NCBI RefSeq assembly: GCF_000169375.1
Contig: NZ_AAXY01000030.1
Coordinates: 1 to 40,900, forward strand
DNA length: 40,900 nt
DNA from: Marinobacter sp. ELB17
Lineage (GTDB): Bacteria; Pseudomonadota; Gammaproteobacteria; Pseudomonadales; Oleiphilaceae
Direction: 5' to 3'
The notes under the pieces were generated by a model. That model ran no database searches. It saw nothing but the letters and a program-made list of their open reading frames with translations, and was not told where the DNA came from. Positions 30,473-40,039 of this stretch are shown in pieces. Within the stretch, counting starts at the first letter, position 1. Each line of letters opens with the position of its first letter. Both the position numbers and the translations under genes were made by a program.

Positions 30473-33400
30473 TTACAGAATATCCAGCTTTGGTAAATTT
30501 CTAACAATTTCCTGGGTTTTCAGACTGACCGTAATCACACGCAGGAACAGCTCAAGCGGGTATCTCGGGTTGCCCATAGTCTCGGTAGCCCAATCATTAG
30601 CATCATTAGTGATACCGGAATTTTTGTCGGTGGTGACCGCCTGACGCTCCATGACCCACTCTAGCGCAGGCTTCCCGTTAACGACATAGTCGTAGGCTTC
30701 TTCTGGAATGTTCTCAATGGTGATCTTGCCGTTGTAGATGACCCTAGATTTATCACCTTTTTTGGCAAACTTCATTTTGGTCACGCTAAAGTCAGCATCT
30801 TCCCCGCCCTTGACACCTTGCCCGGTTATTTTCAGGCCTTTCAGTGACCCATTGAGAGTTGCCTGAGCGTTCAGCTCCACTGTCTCATAGTTGAGGTGCA
30901 GCTCTGCTAAATTACGGCCGGCCTGGGAGAAAGCTGAGAAGTCGGCATAGGTTTTCATTCGAGGAATGCGCGGCAACTGCTTCGTCAGGTTATCAGCATA
31001 CTTCTCACGGTATTCCTCACTGTGCAGCAGGCCGTAGATGTAATAGAACAAATCCTCTTTGCCGATTTGGTTATTGGGATATGTAGACTGAAACCGCTCT
31101 AGCGCAGCATCATTCATAGCGTCTCTACGACGGCAGCCTTCCTGATCTGCTCCAGATTTATTGTTAGCAGCAAACAAATCCATTGCATCATCCGAACATT
31201 CCTCATCGCGCTCGTAGAGATAGAGTGGGAAGCACTGGCCTTTTGAGATCATTTCAAAGTCTGGAAGTGTATCTGTAATCAAAGCTGAAAATTCTTTGGT
31301 TGAGCCTCGTCCAGTCACGGAAATCACCAAATTCTTGGCCTCTGCATCCGGAAAGATATGCCGCATCTGGTAGATCATCTCATTGAAATTGCGATTGAAG
31401 TACATCCACTGCTTGGTGAAGGGGCGATAGAGACTGCAAACTACAGAATCAGACTCAAATGTTCTGCCTTTGGCTAATTCTTGTTTCAGAGAGCGTGTCC
31501 AACTGATCTTCCCCGGATCAGTATCGATGAAGTCATTGATTGCGGCTCTCCGGGCCTTGATGTCCGCTCCAGCATGTGATGCATCGAAGCGCCCAACTTC
31601 TGAGTTATAGAAGTCGATCATGCGGCCTATATTGGCCTCCTGTTTGGCGCGACTGGCGTTGTAAACCCAGGTGTCACGGGCTGTTAGTACACCCTGTGAG
31701 TAGTTGTTGAACAGTTTGGGTTGGTCGGTTTTCTTATCACCTAGCACAAAGTAATTATTAAAGTTAGGGTCACGCTGGTTCAGCCAGTCTCCAAACTCAT
31801 CCGGCTCAATGGTCTCCCAGCCTTTATTCTGGGTAACACCCGCGATGCTCTTGAACTCCGAAACAATCTCCAGCTTTTTCTCACGACTCAGGTAATCACC
31901 GATGTCATGGAAATATATTTTTCCATGTTCGCTGGATTGAGGATTCTTAACCAAGATGGAGATGGCGATTGGCGCACGGCTACCCGATCCGAAAATCTTC
32001 CCGCCTTCTTTGCGAGAACGCTCGCCTGAGGTGCGTTGGTTGCCACGCAAGTGGAACAAATACAGGCTGCTAAATTCTTCAACTAGACATCGGCGCAGGC
32101 CATCCATTGAGTTCCCATCTAAAAAGCTTGCGTTTGTTACATACGCAACAACTCCCTGTTCCCCAACTCGGTCACTTGCCCAACGAATAGCACGGATGTA
32201 ACTGTCATATAGATTTTTTTGGAGTGTTGCGTTCGAATAATGCGCGTATGTACTACCTATTCGTTCATCTAGGTTGGAATATTTAACGTTTTGATTCGCA
32301 TCGTTTTCGCTTGTTTGCCCCGCGGAATAAGGCGGGTTGCCAACAATGACCCGTATATCCAGATTTTTTTGATGTTTGCGTCGTGAACTGTTTTCTTCTA
32401 GCAACTCATCAATCATGTCTTCGCTTTCGTACATCTGGAATGTATCGGTGAGGCAAATCCCAGTAAATGGCTCATACGGTACTTCAAATATTTGGTCGGT
32501 ATATTCGTCACCGGCCACGTTGTTATTCATGATGCCGTGATAGGTCGCTTCAATGTTGATGGCTGCGATGTAGTAGGCCAGCAGGACAATTTCATTGGCA
32601 TGAATCTCGTGCTTATATTTATGCGCCAGCTTATCTTTGGGAATGATGCCACTTTGGAGCAAACGTACAGGGAAGGTTCCCGTCCCAGTAAAACCATCAA
32701 GGATATGGACGTTTGGCTCTGCAAGGCTTGAGTTAAACTCAGAGCGCATTACATCTTCAACACTGTGCAAAATGAAGTCTACGACCTCAATAGGCGTATA
32801 GACGATACCCAGCCGGTCGGTCATTCGTGGAAAAGCATTCTTAAAGAATTTGTCGTATAGCTCAACAATAATGCGCTGTTTACCCTCGGCACTCTCAACA
32901 CCCTGCGCTCGCATTTTTACCGACTCGTAGAATGAACGGAGTGTATCAGCCTCCTTGTCGATATTGTGTCCCTTTAACTGCTCGGTAAGGGCCTGCATAG
33001 CAAGAGACATAGGATTGTGTTCGGTGAAGTTGTACCCCTCAAACAGCGCATCAAACACCGGCTTGGTGATTAGGTGCTGAGCCAGCATTTCAATGATCTC
33101 GTCATCGGTCACGGCCTTGTTTAGATCATCACGCAGTTCCGCAGCAAATGCATTGAACGCCGCAATTTCTACGGTGTGATTTTCATCTTCCAAGATGGCT
33201 CTAATACGATCGATATGGGTATTGGCAATCTTGGCAATGTCATTCGCCCAGTCTTCCCAATGGTGCCGGTTGCCACACTTTTTGACGATCTTGGCATACA
33301 GCGCACGTTCAATGTCGCCGACCTCAAAGACCAGTTCCGCCTGCTCTGCCGAGGGATTCGGCTCCTTCGATCCAATCCCGCGCCCGCCGCGAGCTTGGCC

Positions 33401-35494
33401 AGCCTTGCGTTCTTTTGTGGATTTTTTGGTGGCCTTTGGAGTCACCTTGTCAGCCACAGCCACCACTTCCATTTTGGAGGGCATGCTGCCGTTGAATTCC
33501 AGCTTGTTGATCATGGCGTCAAAGCGGTCATCGTGTGACCGCAGTGCGTTTAAAACCTGCCAGACAACTTTGTAGGTTTCGTTTCTGTTCAGCGCCTCTT
33601 CTGGCTCGACACCGGCAGGAATCACCACGGGAAGAATGACGTAACCCAGTTCTTTCCCTGGAGCTAGCCGCATTACGCGGCCCACAGACTGCACAACATC
33701 AACCTGAGAAGAACGGGGCGTTAAGAACAGCACAGCATCGAGTGCAGGCACATCAACGCCTTCCGACAAGCAGCGTACGTTGGATAGGATTCGGCAGGTG
33801 TTGTCTTCAGTGGTGGCTTTTAGCCACTCCAGCTTGGCTTCTTTCTGGCTGGCATTCATCGTGCCGTCTACATGCTCGGCGGCACAAAGCATGGTCAATG
33901 CTGAATCCAGAGGGGCGTCAGGATCTTTTTCGCGTATGGATGCGATTTCCGCTTCCTGGTATTGGGCGACCACAGCACCAAACATTTCTGAGATTAACTT
34001 GGAACTGACCTTGTGGTTTTTGCCCTTATACTCTTTATCAATGACCTGGCAGAAAGCCACGGCGCGCTTCATCGGATTAGCCTGCTGACCGGCTACTTCA
34101 AACAAACCCTGCTTAGAAAGCGCTTTCCAACATCCCACGATTTTTGCCGCATCATCGACTTTAAGCGAGTTGTCAGCGTCTTTAAGCAGGCTTTGCAGGC
34201 GCCGGTTAACGTGTGCTTCTTCAACCGCTAAAACGATGACCTTGTAGTCCACCAAAAGCTTACGGGCGACGGCTTCAGAGAAGGTGATAACATACAGCTC
34301 TTCACCGTACAGCGTCTTATCATCCATCGAGCACAAGGTGACGTTTTCAGTTTGCTTGGCATCTTCGCCGTAGATTCTCGGCGTAGCGGTCATATAGATA
34401 CGCTTAGCGCCCTGAATGTGGCTGTTGTAATGAATCTTGACGAACGCGGATTCTATTTCGTTCTCAAAGGTGGCGCCCGTAGTCCGGTGCGCCTCGTCAC
34501 AAATGATCAGGTCGAACTCTGGGATAGGCTGACTGCCTGTGGTCTGCGCTTCGTTTATCCTGCCAATTGAATGATACGTTGAGAACACCACCGTCATCGC
34601 ATCTTCAGCGTGGTGGGTAGCCATCTGCTTTTGCAATGACAAGGCATTGGTTGTTGCCGGGTATTGAAGATCGCTGATGCCCGAAATCACACGGTCATCG
34701 TCCTTGCCTTGGCGTTTGCCCACGTCACTGTCCGAGCAGACGGCAAAGCTCTTTAGCGGAACGGCAGATTCTTGAGTCCATTCCGTCAATGTTTGGCCCA
34801 TCAAAGAAAGGCTGGGGACGAGGAATAAAACGCGCTTTCCTTTGCCCGCGATGTCCTCGGCGATTTTTAATGACGTAAACGTCTTGCCCGTACCACAGGC
34901 CATGATGAGCTTGCCGCGGTCCGCCGTTTTAAGACCAGACAACGCACCGTTAAGAGCATCAACCTGGTGTTCGCGCAGCGTCTTCTGAGCCCTCAGAACA
35001 GGTTTGGTGTCCTCACGGTATTGCGACCAATCGATGACACTATTTTCGAGACTGTGCAGATCAATCTTGAATACCGGTGGATTCTGGCTTCCCAAGGCGT
35101 CCTGCGCATTGGCAGTCCATCGATCGGTGGTCGTAACGATGATTCTGTAGGTGAAAAAGCTTTTTCCTGACGCCGTAAAAAAGCTATCAATGTCATTCTT
35201 GCGGATAGAGTAATCGGGCGAGTAGTTCTTACACTGAATGGCGTGGAACTGACCATCACTGGTGATTGCGACCAGGTCGATCCCGGTGTCTTTTTTCGTA
35301 CTAACACCAAGCTCGGCACCGTACTGTTCAACCCAGCCCGAGTATGACAGCACGTCGGCGTACTGCTGTTTATAGGCGGGCTCTGTTTTGAAATATTGAA
35401 CCATCAGGTTCTCAAAGCTCGTGCCCTTGTCGCGTTCGGATAGGGTCATTTCCCTGAATTGGGCCAGTATCGTTTGTAGTGGGGTCATCATCAT
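30473..35494 (-). CDS. Single-chain type ISP restriction-modification enzyme
   Basis: 1673 residues, the usual size. Order: Mrr-like nuclease (D73, Q87-C-K89), superfamily 2 helicase (ACGTGKTF at about 199, DEAH at 333-336, ending in the VDVVQSVGRVMR arginine-finger block), N6-adenine methyltransferase (DGFTGTGTF at about 930, NPPY at about 1050) and a C-terminal target-recognition region. LlaGI and LlaBIII are the studied relatives: one polypeptide methylates one strand and cuts after ATP-driven translocation. All motifs look intact. Start is one of three tandem ATGs (35494, 35491, 35488) behind AAGGA. Confidence 0.92.
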   Translation of the reverse strand: MMMTPLQTILAQFREMTLSERDKGTSFENLMVQYFKTEPAYKQQYADVLSYSGWVEQYGAELGVSTKKDTGIDLVAITSDGQFHAIQCKNYSPDYSIRKNDIDSFFTASGKSFFTYRIIVTTTDRWTANAQDALGSQNPPVFKIDLHSLENSVIDWSQYREDTKPVLRAQKTLREHQVDALNGALSGLKTADRGKLIMACGTGKTFTSLKIAEDIAGKGKRVLFLVPSLSLMGQTLTEWTQESAVPLKSFAVCSDSDVGKRQGKDDDRVISGISDLQYPATTNALSLQKQMATHHAEDAMTVVFSTYHSIGRINEAQTTGSQPIPEFDLIICDEAHRTTGATFENEIESAFVKIHYNSHIQGAKRIYMTATPRIYGEDAKQTENVTLCSMDDKTLYGEELYVITFSEAVARKLLVDYKVIVLAVEEAHVNRRLQSLLKDADNSLKVDDAAKIVGCWKALSKQGLFEVAGQQANPMKRAVAFCQVIDKEYKGKNHKVSSKLISEMFGAVVAQYQEAEIASIREKDPDAPLDSALTMLCAAEHVDGTMNASQKEAKLEWLKATTEDNTCRILSNVRCLSEGVDVPALDAVLFLTPRSSQVDVVQSVGRVMRLAPGKELGYVILPVVIPAGVEPEEALNRNETYKVVWQVLNALRSHDDRFDAMINKLEFNGSMPSKMEVVAVADKVTPKATKKSTKERKAGQARGGRGIGSKEPNPSAEQAELVFEVGDIERALYAKIVKKCGNRHHWEDWANDIAKIANTHIDRIRAILEDENHTVEIAAFNAFAAELRDDLNKAVTDDEIIEMLAQHLITKPVFDALFEGYNFTEHNPMSLAMQALTEQLKGHNIDKEADTLRSFYESVKMRAQGVESAEGKQRIIVELYDKFFKNAFPRMTDRLGIVYTPIEVVDFILHSVEDVMRSEFNSSLAEPNVHILDGFTGTGTFPVRLLQSGIIPKDKLAHKYKHEIHANEIVLLAYYIAAINIEATYHGIMNNNVAGDEYTDQIFEVPYEPFTGICLTDTFQMYESEDMIDELLEENSSRRKHQKNLDIRVIVGNPPYSAGQTSENDANQNVKYSNLDERIGSTYAHYSNATLQKNLYDSYIRAIRWASDRVGEQGVVAYVTNASFLDGNSMDGLRRCLVEEFSSLYLFHLRGNQRTSGERSRKEGGKIFGSGSRAPIAISILVKNPQSSEHGKIYFHDIGDYLSREKKLEIVSEFKSIAGVTQNKGWETIEPDEFGDWLNQRDPNFNNYFVLGDKKTDQPKLFNNYSQGVLTARDTWVYNASRAKQEANIGRMIDFYNSEVGRFDASHAGADIKARRAAINDFIDTDPGKISWTRSLKQELAKGRTFESDSVVCSLYRPFTKQWMYFNRNFNEMIYQMRHIFPDAEAKNLVISVTGRGSTKEFSALITDTLPDFEMISKGQCFPLYLYERDEECSDDAMDLFAANNKSGADQEGCRRRDAMNDAALERFQSTYPNNQIGKEDLFYYIYGLLHSEEYREKYADNLTKQLPRIPRMKTYADFSAFSQAGRNLAELHLNYETVELNAQATLNGSLKGLKITGQGVKGGEDADFSVTKMKFAKKGDKSRVIYNGKITIENIPEEAYDYVVNGKPALEWVMERQAVTTDKNSGITNDANDWATETMGNPRYPLELFLRVITVSLKTQEIVRNLPKLDIL

Positions 35495-35554
35495 TCCTTA
35501 ATAAAAGTGCCCTATCAGCAGTCCAGGACTACCAATCGTTTAAATCTAATTTGA

Positions 35555-36121
35555 TCAACCGGATCTGGTGGTTAAAACAGTGATCCACTGATTGACAGCC
35601 ATTTCCGACCTGCCAAGAACGCCATAGCGCTTCGCGGCGTATTGTGTTGCTGCCACCATGGAAAGTTTTTTTTCATAAACCATAGCAAGCGCCCAGTGTC
35701 CGGCGACCGCAAGGGCTTGAAGCTTAGATTGTGCGTCCAATACGGATGGCTCAGGCCTTTGTGGAGCCGAAGGGCCTGCAGTGGAAACCGTTACGGACTC
35801 CCGATGTGGGCAGTCATAATCAGGTAGAACCGGACTATGTGATAACGACACGAGGCTGCTTGGTGCAGGAATGACCACATCAACGGTGTGGCGAGCCTCC
35901 AAGTACCAACCAAGCAGCCCTTCGATCAGGGGCTTGGCGACCTTATACCGCCTTGCCGCTGTCGCTATCCCTTCCTGTGTGGACAGCTTCTTTTTCCCAA
36001 GCATTAATTCGGCGGCAAGCCCGGCCGCTTTACCTAACTTTTGTGTACTGGCGAGCTTGCTTAATTTAGCCCTGGCATCCATAACCCGAGGCAAAGGTTC
36101 CGGTTTTGTTGTTAATGCCAT
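35555..36121 (-). CDS. Integrase-linked protein with two copies of one helical repeat
   Basis: 188 residues from the ATG at 36121, which follows AAGGAGAGTTGT; longer frames overlap the recombinase gene. Residues about 15-62 and about 128-183 are similar (DA-x-x-KL, A-x-x-L..KKLS, ATAARRYKV versus ATQYAAKRYGV), suggesting two helix-turn-helix-like units separated by a proline- and serine-rich linker. Starts 13 bases after the recombinase stop, so probably cotranscribed. Unknown; could be an accessory DNA-binding factor. Confidence 0.65.
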   Translation of the reverse strand: MALTTKPEPLPRVMDARAKLSKLASTQKLGKAAGLAAELMLGKKKLSTQEGIATAARRYKVAKPLIEGLLGWYLEARHTVDVVIPAPSSLVSLSHSPVLPDYDCPHRESVTVSTAGPSAPQRPEPSVLDAQSKLQALAVAGHWALAMVYEKKLSMVAATQYAAKRYGVLGRSEMAVNQWITVLTTRSG

Positions 36122-36134
36122 ACAACTCTCCTTG

Positions 36135-37397
36135 TCAGATCGATCGATCTCGGTTGGCCAAACGCCGCCTGGTTTCGTCAGCGTTAACGTAGACAGCCTC
36201 GGTAAACGCCGCGCTGGCATGACCAAGCTCTTCCGAAATATGCCGAATATCAACGCCAGCTTCGATCGCCATACTGGCGCCGGTATGCCGTAGATAGTGT
36301 GTCTCGTTTTTGATGGCCAGCAGGCGCGCGGCCTCTTCCGTCAGATTTTCATTGTCCATACGTTCTGCAGTCAGCTCAATGGCGGACTCAAAGGCCCGCT
36401 GAACCTGGCGCTTACCTAAAGCCCCGCCGCCGCGGTTTGACGGCAGAATAGGGTGGTTGTCGGTAGGCAGCGGCAGCGAGGGGACCAACCCCAAGTGCTC
36501 ACGCCAGCGGCGCAGAAACGGCAGGTAGCCGGTTGGCAAAGTCACACTGCGGGTTTTGTCACCCTTGCCAAATACGGTGTATGACCAGTATTCCTCACCC
36601 TGAACGTTCTTAATGCGGAAATCCGAAAAGAGAGGCACACGCTCTACGCCATCATCCATTGGCCGCGGAGCAAGCTCACCCACACGTAAAAACAGACTTT
36701 TCATGGTAACAACCACAAAAAGTTCACGCTCATAGGCAGGATCTTCATTTGCGGCCTCCTGCAATGTTTTGAGCAGGTATGACCACTGCCAGTTGTTGAG
36801 TCGCCGAGCTGTCTTTTCATCAACATTGACAACCCCAGTCTTGGCTCGTTGATCACGTCGACGTAGGTTGGGCATCGGGTTTTTGGCCAGGTAATCTCTC
36901 TGTACCAGAAAGATGAAATACCGCTGCAGGACCGTACGGCTGGAATTTAGCGTGGCTTGAGTGGCGTGGTACCGGGCTTTCTCATCTTGCGTACGCAGGG
37001 CAAAGGGGCGCCATTTAGGATTGGGCACCCTTAACCCCTCTTTTTCCAGAAAGCCAGGGTAGATACCGCGAGAAACCCACGGAGAAGGTGGGGTTCTGAG
37101 CATTTTGAAGTAGGACTGCACTACCTCTTCATCAACCTGTGCTAACGATCGCTTAGCGGTCACCCACAGGTAATTGAGGAAGCGTTGAACTTCACCGCGA
37201 AAGCGATTGAATGTGCCTGGGGTATCCGAGTAGTCAGACACGAATCGCAGGCTCAGCTGGAAATCCCGCAAAAGGTCTTCGGTTGGCGGCTGCAACTGCT
37301 CAAGAAACTCTCGAATAGACGGGTGAAACTCAAACTCGGCTTGAGAATCCAGATAGTCTTTGGTGTCGATGAGTGGATGCCCACGGAATTTAGACAT
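36135..37397 (-). CDS. Tyrosine recombinase (integrase)
   Basis: 420 residues. N-terminal core-binding SAM-like domain (to about 190) and catalytic domain with FLRVGEL (Arg I), GKGDKTRSV (Lys), HYLRHTG (His, Arg II), LGHAS (His) and AVYVNAD (Tyr). All catalytic residues are present, so it should be active. It probably moves the element carrying this block. It is the only full-length non-IS recombinase in the window and hence a candidate, without direct evidence, for acting on the cassette array. Confidence 0.9.
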   Translation of the reverse strand: MSKFRGHPLIDTKDYLDSQAEFEFHPSIREFLEQLQPPTEDLLRDFQLSLRFVSDYSDTPGTFNRFRGEVQRFLNYLWVTAKRSLAQVDEEVVQSYFKMLRTPPSPWVSRGIYPGFLEKEGLRVPNPKWRPFALRTQDEKARYHATQATLNSSRTVLQRYFIFLVQRDYLAKNPMPNLRRRDQRAKTGVVNVDEKTARRLNNWQWSYLLKTLQEAANEDPAYERELFVVVTMKSLFLRVGELAPRPMDDGVERVPLFSDFRIKNVQGEEYWSYTVFGKGDKTRSVTLPTGYLPFLRRWREHLGLVPSLPLPTDNHPILPSNRGGGALGKRQVQRAFESAIELTAERMDNENLTEEAARLLAIKNETHYLRHTGASMAIEAGVDIRHISEELGHASAAFTEAVYVNADETRRRLANRDRSI

Positions 37398-37464
37398 AGA
37401 GCGTTTTGTCCTAGTTATTCAATAATGTGCCGGGAGCTGGCGGGTGCACTGTTAAACACCGTCC

Positions 37465-37722
37465 TTAACGGGCTTGGCCAATAAACAGGCCCTTTTTGTA
37501 GAGCTTCCACATGGCAGTGAACTGCGCTATCAGTAAACCAATGACCACCACACTCAAAATAATTGCACCGGCCAAGGTAACCGGCAACTCACCCCAAAAG
37601 AGATAGCCAATACCGAGAAGACTGCATCCCGAGAACAGCAAGACAAAAATCCATGGCCACGGCGAGTCAGCCTTTTCTTGATTTTTACTTGGGTACGGCT
37701 TTCGATTCCGATTAACGATCAT
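37465..37722 (-). CDS. Small two-helix membrane protein
   Basis: 85 residues from the ATG at 37722 behind AAGGAATAC; a longer frame from 37755 overlaps the next gene. Hydrophobic segments at about 22-41 and 47-69. Belongs to the same direction block as the recombinase. Unknown. Confidence 0.55.
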   Translation of the reverse strand: MIVNRNRKPYPSKNQEKADSPWPWIFVLLFSGCSLLGIGYLFWGELPVTLAGAIILSVVVIGLLIAQFTAMWKLYKKGLFIGQAR

Positions 37723-37736
37723 CGCTTTGTATTCCT

Positions 37737-38306
37737 TCAATAAGTGGCTGGCCAAAAATTCTCTGGCAGCAAAGGTTGCCCTGGTTCATACAGGCGCCGG
37801 ATACGCCAGTGCTTGTATTTAGACGGATCGAATTCACTCAAGAGGGCTTCGTATTCAGCACGAAATTGAATGGCCGACCGGAAAGCGTGAAGCATTTGAT
37901 CCGGCGTAGAATCCAGCGCCAAATGAAACGTCTTTGAGCATGGCCGATTGTTTTTTCTCCAACTGACCTGATACCGCCAAGACCAGATTTGCCGGCGACT
38001 ATCGAGATATGGTGCACCAGCGACACCCACGACACCGGTTGTGCCGCCTTTCCGCCGCTCAGTTCTAACCGCGGGCTTACCATTAGGTTTGCGCCTGAAT
38101 TGCTCGCGCAAGGCCTTGTTGTCATCTATAGCGGCCCTAACTGCATCCCGAATACTGCCAAATCTTGTGTATGGGTAAGAGCCGCCTAAGTCTATGCGGT
38201 TTCGCTTAAAACGCATCTGGCAAAAGCTAGGCGCCGGAAACGAAAGGCCGTATCGGGTACTGGACAGAAGATCGCGGACTTCCTCGGGAATATGGGAGTC
38301 GGGCAT
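37737..38306 (-). CDS. Basic, possibly DNA-binding protein
   Basis: 189 residues from the ATG at 38306, which follows the upstream stop by one base (TAACATG). The region GGTTGVVGVAGAPYLDSRRQ, then W-x-YQVSW, K-T-F-H-L-A-L and R-A-x-x-x-R-x-x-YEAL is reminiscent of an AP2-type DNA-binding fold (G-V, W, three strands, then helix). That assignment is pattern-based. Confidence 0.55.
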   Translation of the reverse strand: MPDSHIPEEVRDLLSSTRYGLSFPAPSFCQMRFKRNRIDLGGSYPYTRFGSIRDAVRAAIDDNKALREQFRRKPNGKPAVRTERRKGGTTGVVGVAGAPYLDSRRQIWSWRYQVSWRKNNRPCSKTFHLALDSTPDQMLHAFRSAIQFRAEYEALLSEFDPSKYKHWRIRRLYEPGQPLLPENFWPATY

Positions 38307-38307
38307 G

Positions 38308-38529
38308 TTAGCTAAAATCCTGCATTGTGGATTGAAGTGAAGGCTCACCCCGACTTAACCGATCCTGCTCGCCAGCCCGGTAAGCCTCCTGCCATATCTC
38401 GCCCGTCCAATGATCAACAGGGTAGGGGCTTGCGGTTATGGGAGTGGCACCCGAGAAACCAGCCTGGCGGCCACGACTAAAAATTCCTGGGCCATCGACT
38501 GCATAATCCAGATTCTGTTGATCACTCAT
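38308..38529 (-). CDS. Hypothetical small protein
   Basis: 73 residues. SPYPVDHWTGEIWQEAYRAGEQDR faintly recalls the Rmf-like NPY-x-W-x-GW pattern but lacks the second glycine-tryptophan. Translationally coupled to the next gene. First gene of the - strand block. Confidence 0.5.
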   Translation of the reverse strand: MSDQQNLDYAVDGPGIFSRGRQAGFSGATPITASPYPVDHWTGEIWQEAYRAGEQDRLSRGEPSLQSTMQDFS

Positions 38530-38668
38530 GCCGATCCATGCCCATTCGATGTTTTGATGGGCGAACTATAGCGCGGTTAAATATCGGTGTCCACTACCAA
38601 AAAAGAGTAGACATATAAGATTTCTATGACCAGCATTTACGCGTTTCGTGAAAGAAAGGGAGCCGCTA

Positions 38669-38696
38669 TTGTTACAGGTAAGAAAAATCGTATAGA
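38669..38696 (+). promoter_or_regulatory. Possible promoter of the 38764 gene
   Basis: TTGTTA (38669-38674) and TATAGA (38691-38696) are 16 bases apart, 68 bases before the start. The divergent region 38530-38763 is A+T-rich and otherwise empty. Confidence 0.3.
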
Positions 38697-38763
38697 CTCC
38701 CATATTCTATAGTGATAATGCCACAAGAAATAACTTGACGATATATTAATAAAGGTGTGCCTA

Positions 38764-39786
38764 ATGACCGAACTGAGCCTTGAAGTAAACGTAGAAAATA
38801 ACACTTCTAATACTTGCGAACTGATCGAAGAGTCGGCCAGATCAATCGTAGTAGCAGTAAAAAATAAGTTTCTAGCCATTCCAGAAAATTTGCACGATGC
38901 CCTTGATGAAGGAACGTTCAATATATGTGAACTAGACAAAATTAACAGCGATATATCAAAATTAATGACATTAAGGCCTGAGCATGAACGCGTGGCTTTG
39001 CCGACTTATAATGAAAAAATATACGAATTTCTTCGAGAGTTTCATTGTGAAAACCTGTCAGATTATGGAGAAATAGTTGATTATTTTCCGGAATTGATTA
39101 TATCAATATACGATCTTGATGGAGAGTCTGGTACAACTCTTTTCGGTATCGATGGACAAAGCGAAGTCTTGAATAAATTACGAAGCTTCAAAGTAGAAAG
39201 GAAATTAATAAAAGATTCAGGTGCAAAAACCTGCATTTCCACGGGCACACCGGAAAACCAAAGTGGAAATAGCAACTTGTTTGATGTCGATGTCTGGCTT
39301 GGAAGCGTCACTAATAAAATAGCTTCCGACATTAAGAGTAAGTTTCTTGCAATTCCAGAGCACCTGACCGACGCTTATAATGATAATTTTTTTAGTGTAG
39401 TTAAGCTTAATGAAATAAACAAAAAAATGGAAACGCTAAAAAAATTAAACACTAATTATAAAGCAGTGCGTATTCCAGGAAGAAAAAACAAGCTATTTAA
39501 AATCCTTGGCGCACTACACTGTGAGGAGCTGGCAGATTACGACGTCGAGTTGGTTAATGGTCTTCCGGAAATTATTGTCTTGGCATACGATCTTAACGGA
39601 AAATCTGGCGAAACCCTTTTTGGCATTGATGGTCAAGCTGAGGTTTTAGAAAAATTGAGAGAATTCAGATGCAAAAAAACACATTTAATTAACGGATTTT
39701 CAAAATCAAAGCTACTTTATTCTTCGTTGGCTATTTTTTCTTTGTCAATTATTGGTTATTTCATCATCCGTAATATTTATTTTTGA
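38764..39786 (+). CDS. Membrane-anchored protein with two tandem copies of one domain
   Basis: 340 residues. ATG at 38764 follows AAAGGTG; a GTG at 38755 is less likely. Two similar units of about 125 residues (about 24-145 and 183-305) share KFLAIPE-L-DA, EL-KIN, FHCE-L-DY or LHCEELADY, LPEIIV or FPELII, YDL-G-SG-TLFGIDGQ-EVL-KLR-F. A C-terminal hydrophobic segment (about 317-338) makes it tail-anchored. Markedly A+T-rich compared with its neighbours, suggesting recent acquisition. Family not recognised. Confidence 0.75.
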   Translation: MTELSLEVNVENNTSNTCELIEESARSIVVAVKNKFLAIPENLHDALDEGTFNICELDKINSDISKLMTLRPEHERVALPTYNEKIYEFLREFHCENLSDYGEIVDYFPELIISIYDLDGESGTTLFGIDGQSEVLNKLRSFKVERKLIKDSGAKTCISTGTPENQSGNSNLFDVDVWLGSVTNKIASDIKSKFLAIPEHLTDAYNDNFFSVVKLNEINKKMETLKKLNTNYKAVRIPGRKNKLFKILGALHCEELADYDVELVNGLPEIIVLAYDLNGKSGETLFGIDGQAEVLEKLREFRCKKTHLINGFSKSKLLYSSLAIFSLSIIGYFIIRNIYF

Positions 39787-39874
39787 ATGCAGGAAAGATG
39801 CGTGACACAGGGCCGCAAACAAATCGGCAAGGAAGCCTGAAAACACCCGGTAAACGCTGACTTTATCGATTGTA

Positions 39875-39980
39875 GTGCGTCAGCTAGCGAGAGTTTCTAT
39901 GGAATTTTTTATACGGAACCACACTATTTGTGCCAACTGCCTGGATGAAAGAGCAGTCCTGTCGTCAGCAAAAACCACGC
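39875..39980 (+). pseudogene. Possible gene front cut by the right IS21 element
   Basis: A frame from GTG 39875 (or ATG 39899, MEFFIRNHTICANCLDERA) with a CANC pair runs straight into the IS end at 39981. Whether it is a real gene cannot be judged. Confidence 0.3.
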
Positions 39981-40039
39981 TGTTCGGCGTCAACTATCCT
40001 GTCCGGTCCGCGACAACTATGATGGCCGGTTGGGTGGTC

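Noticed and set aside
38292..38301. TGGGAGTCGG on the + strand near the integrase block
   Set aside because: Inside a gene read from the other strand and isolated; probably chance.
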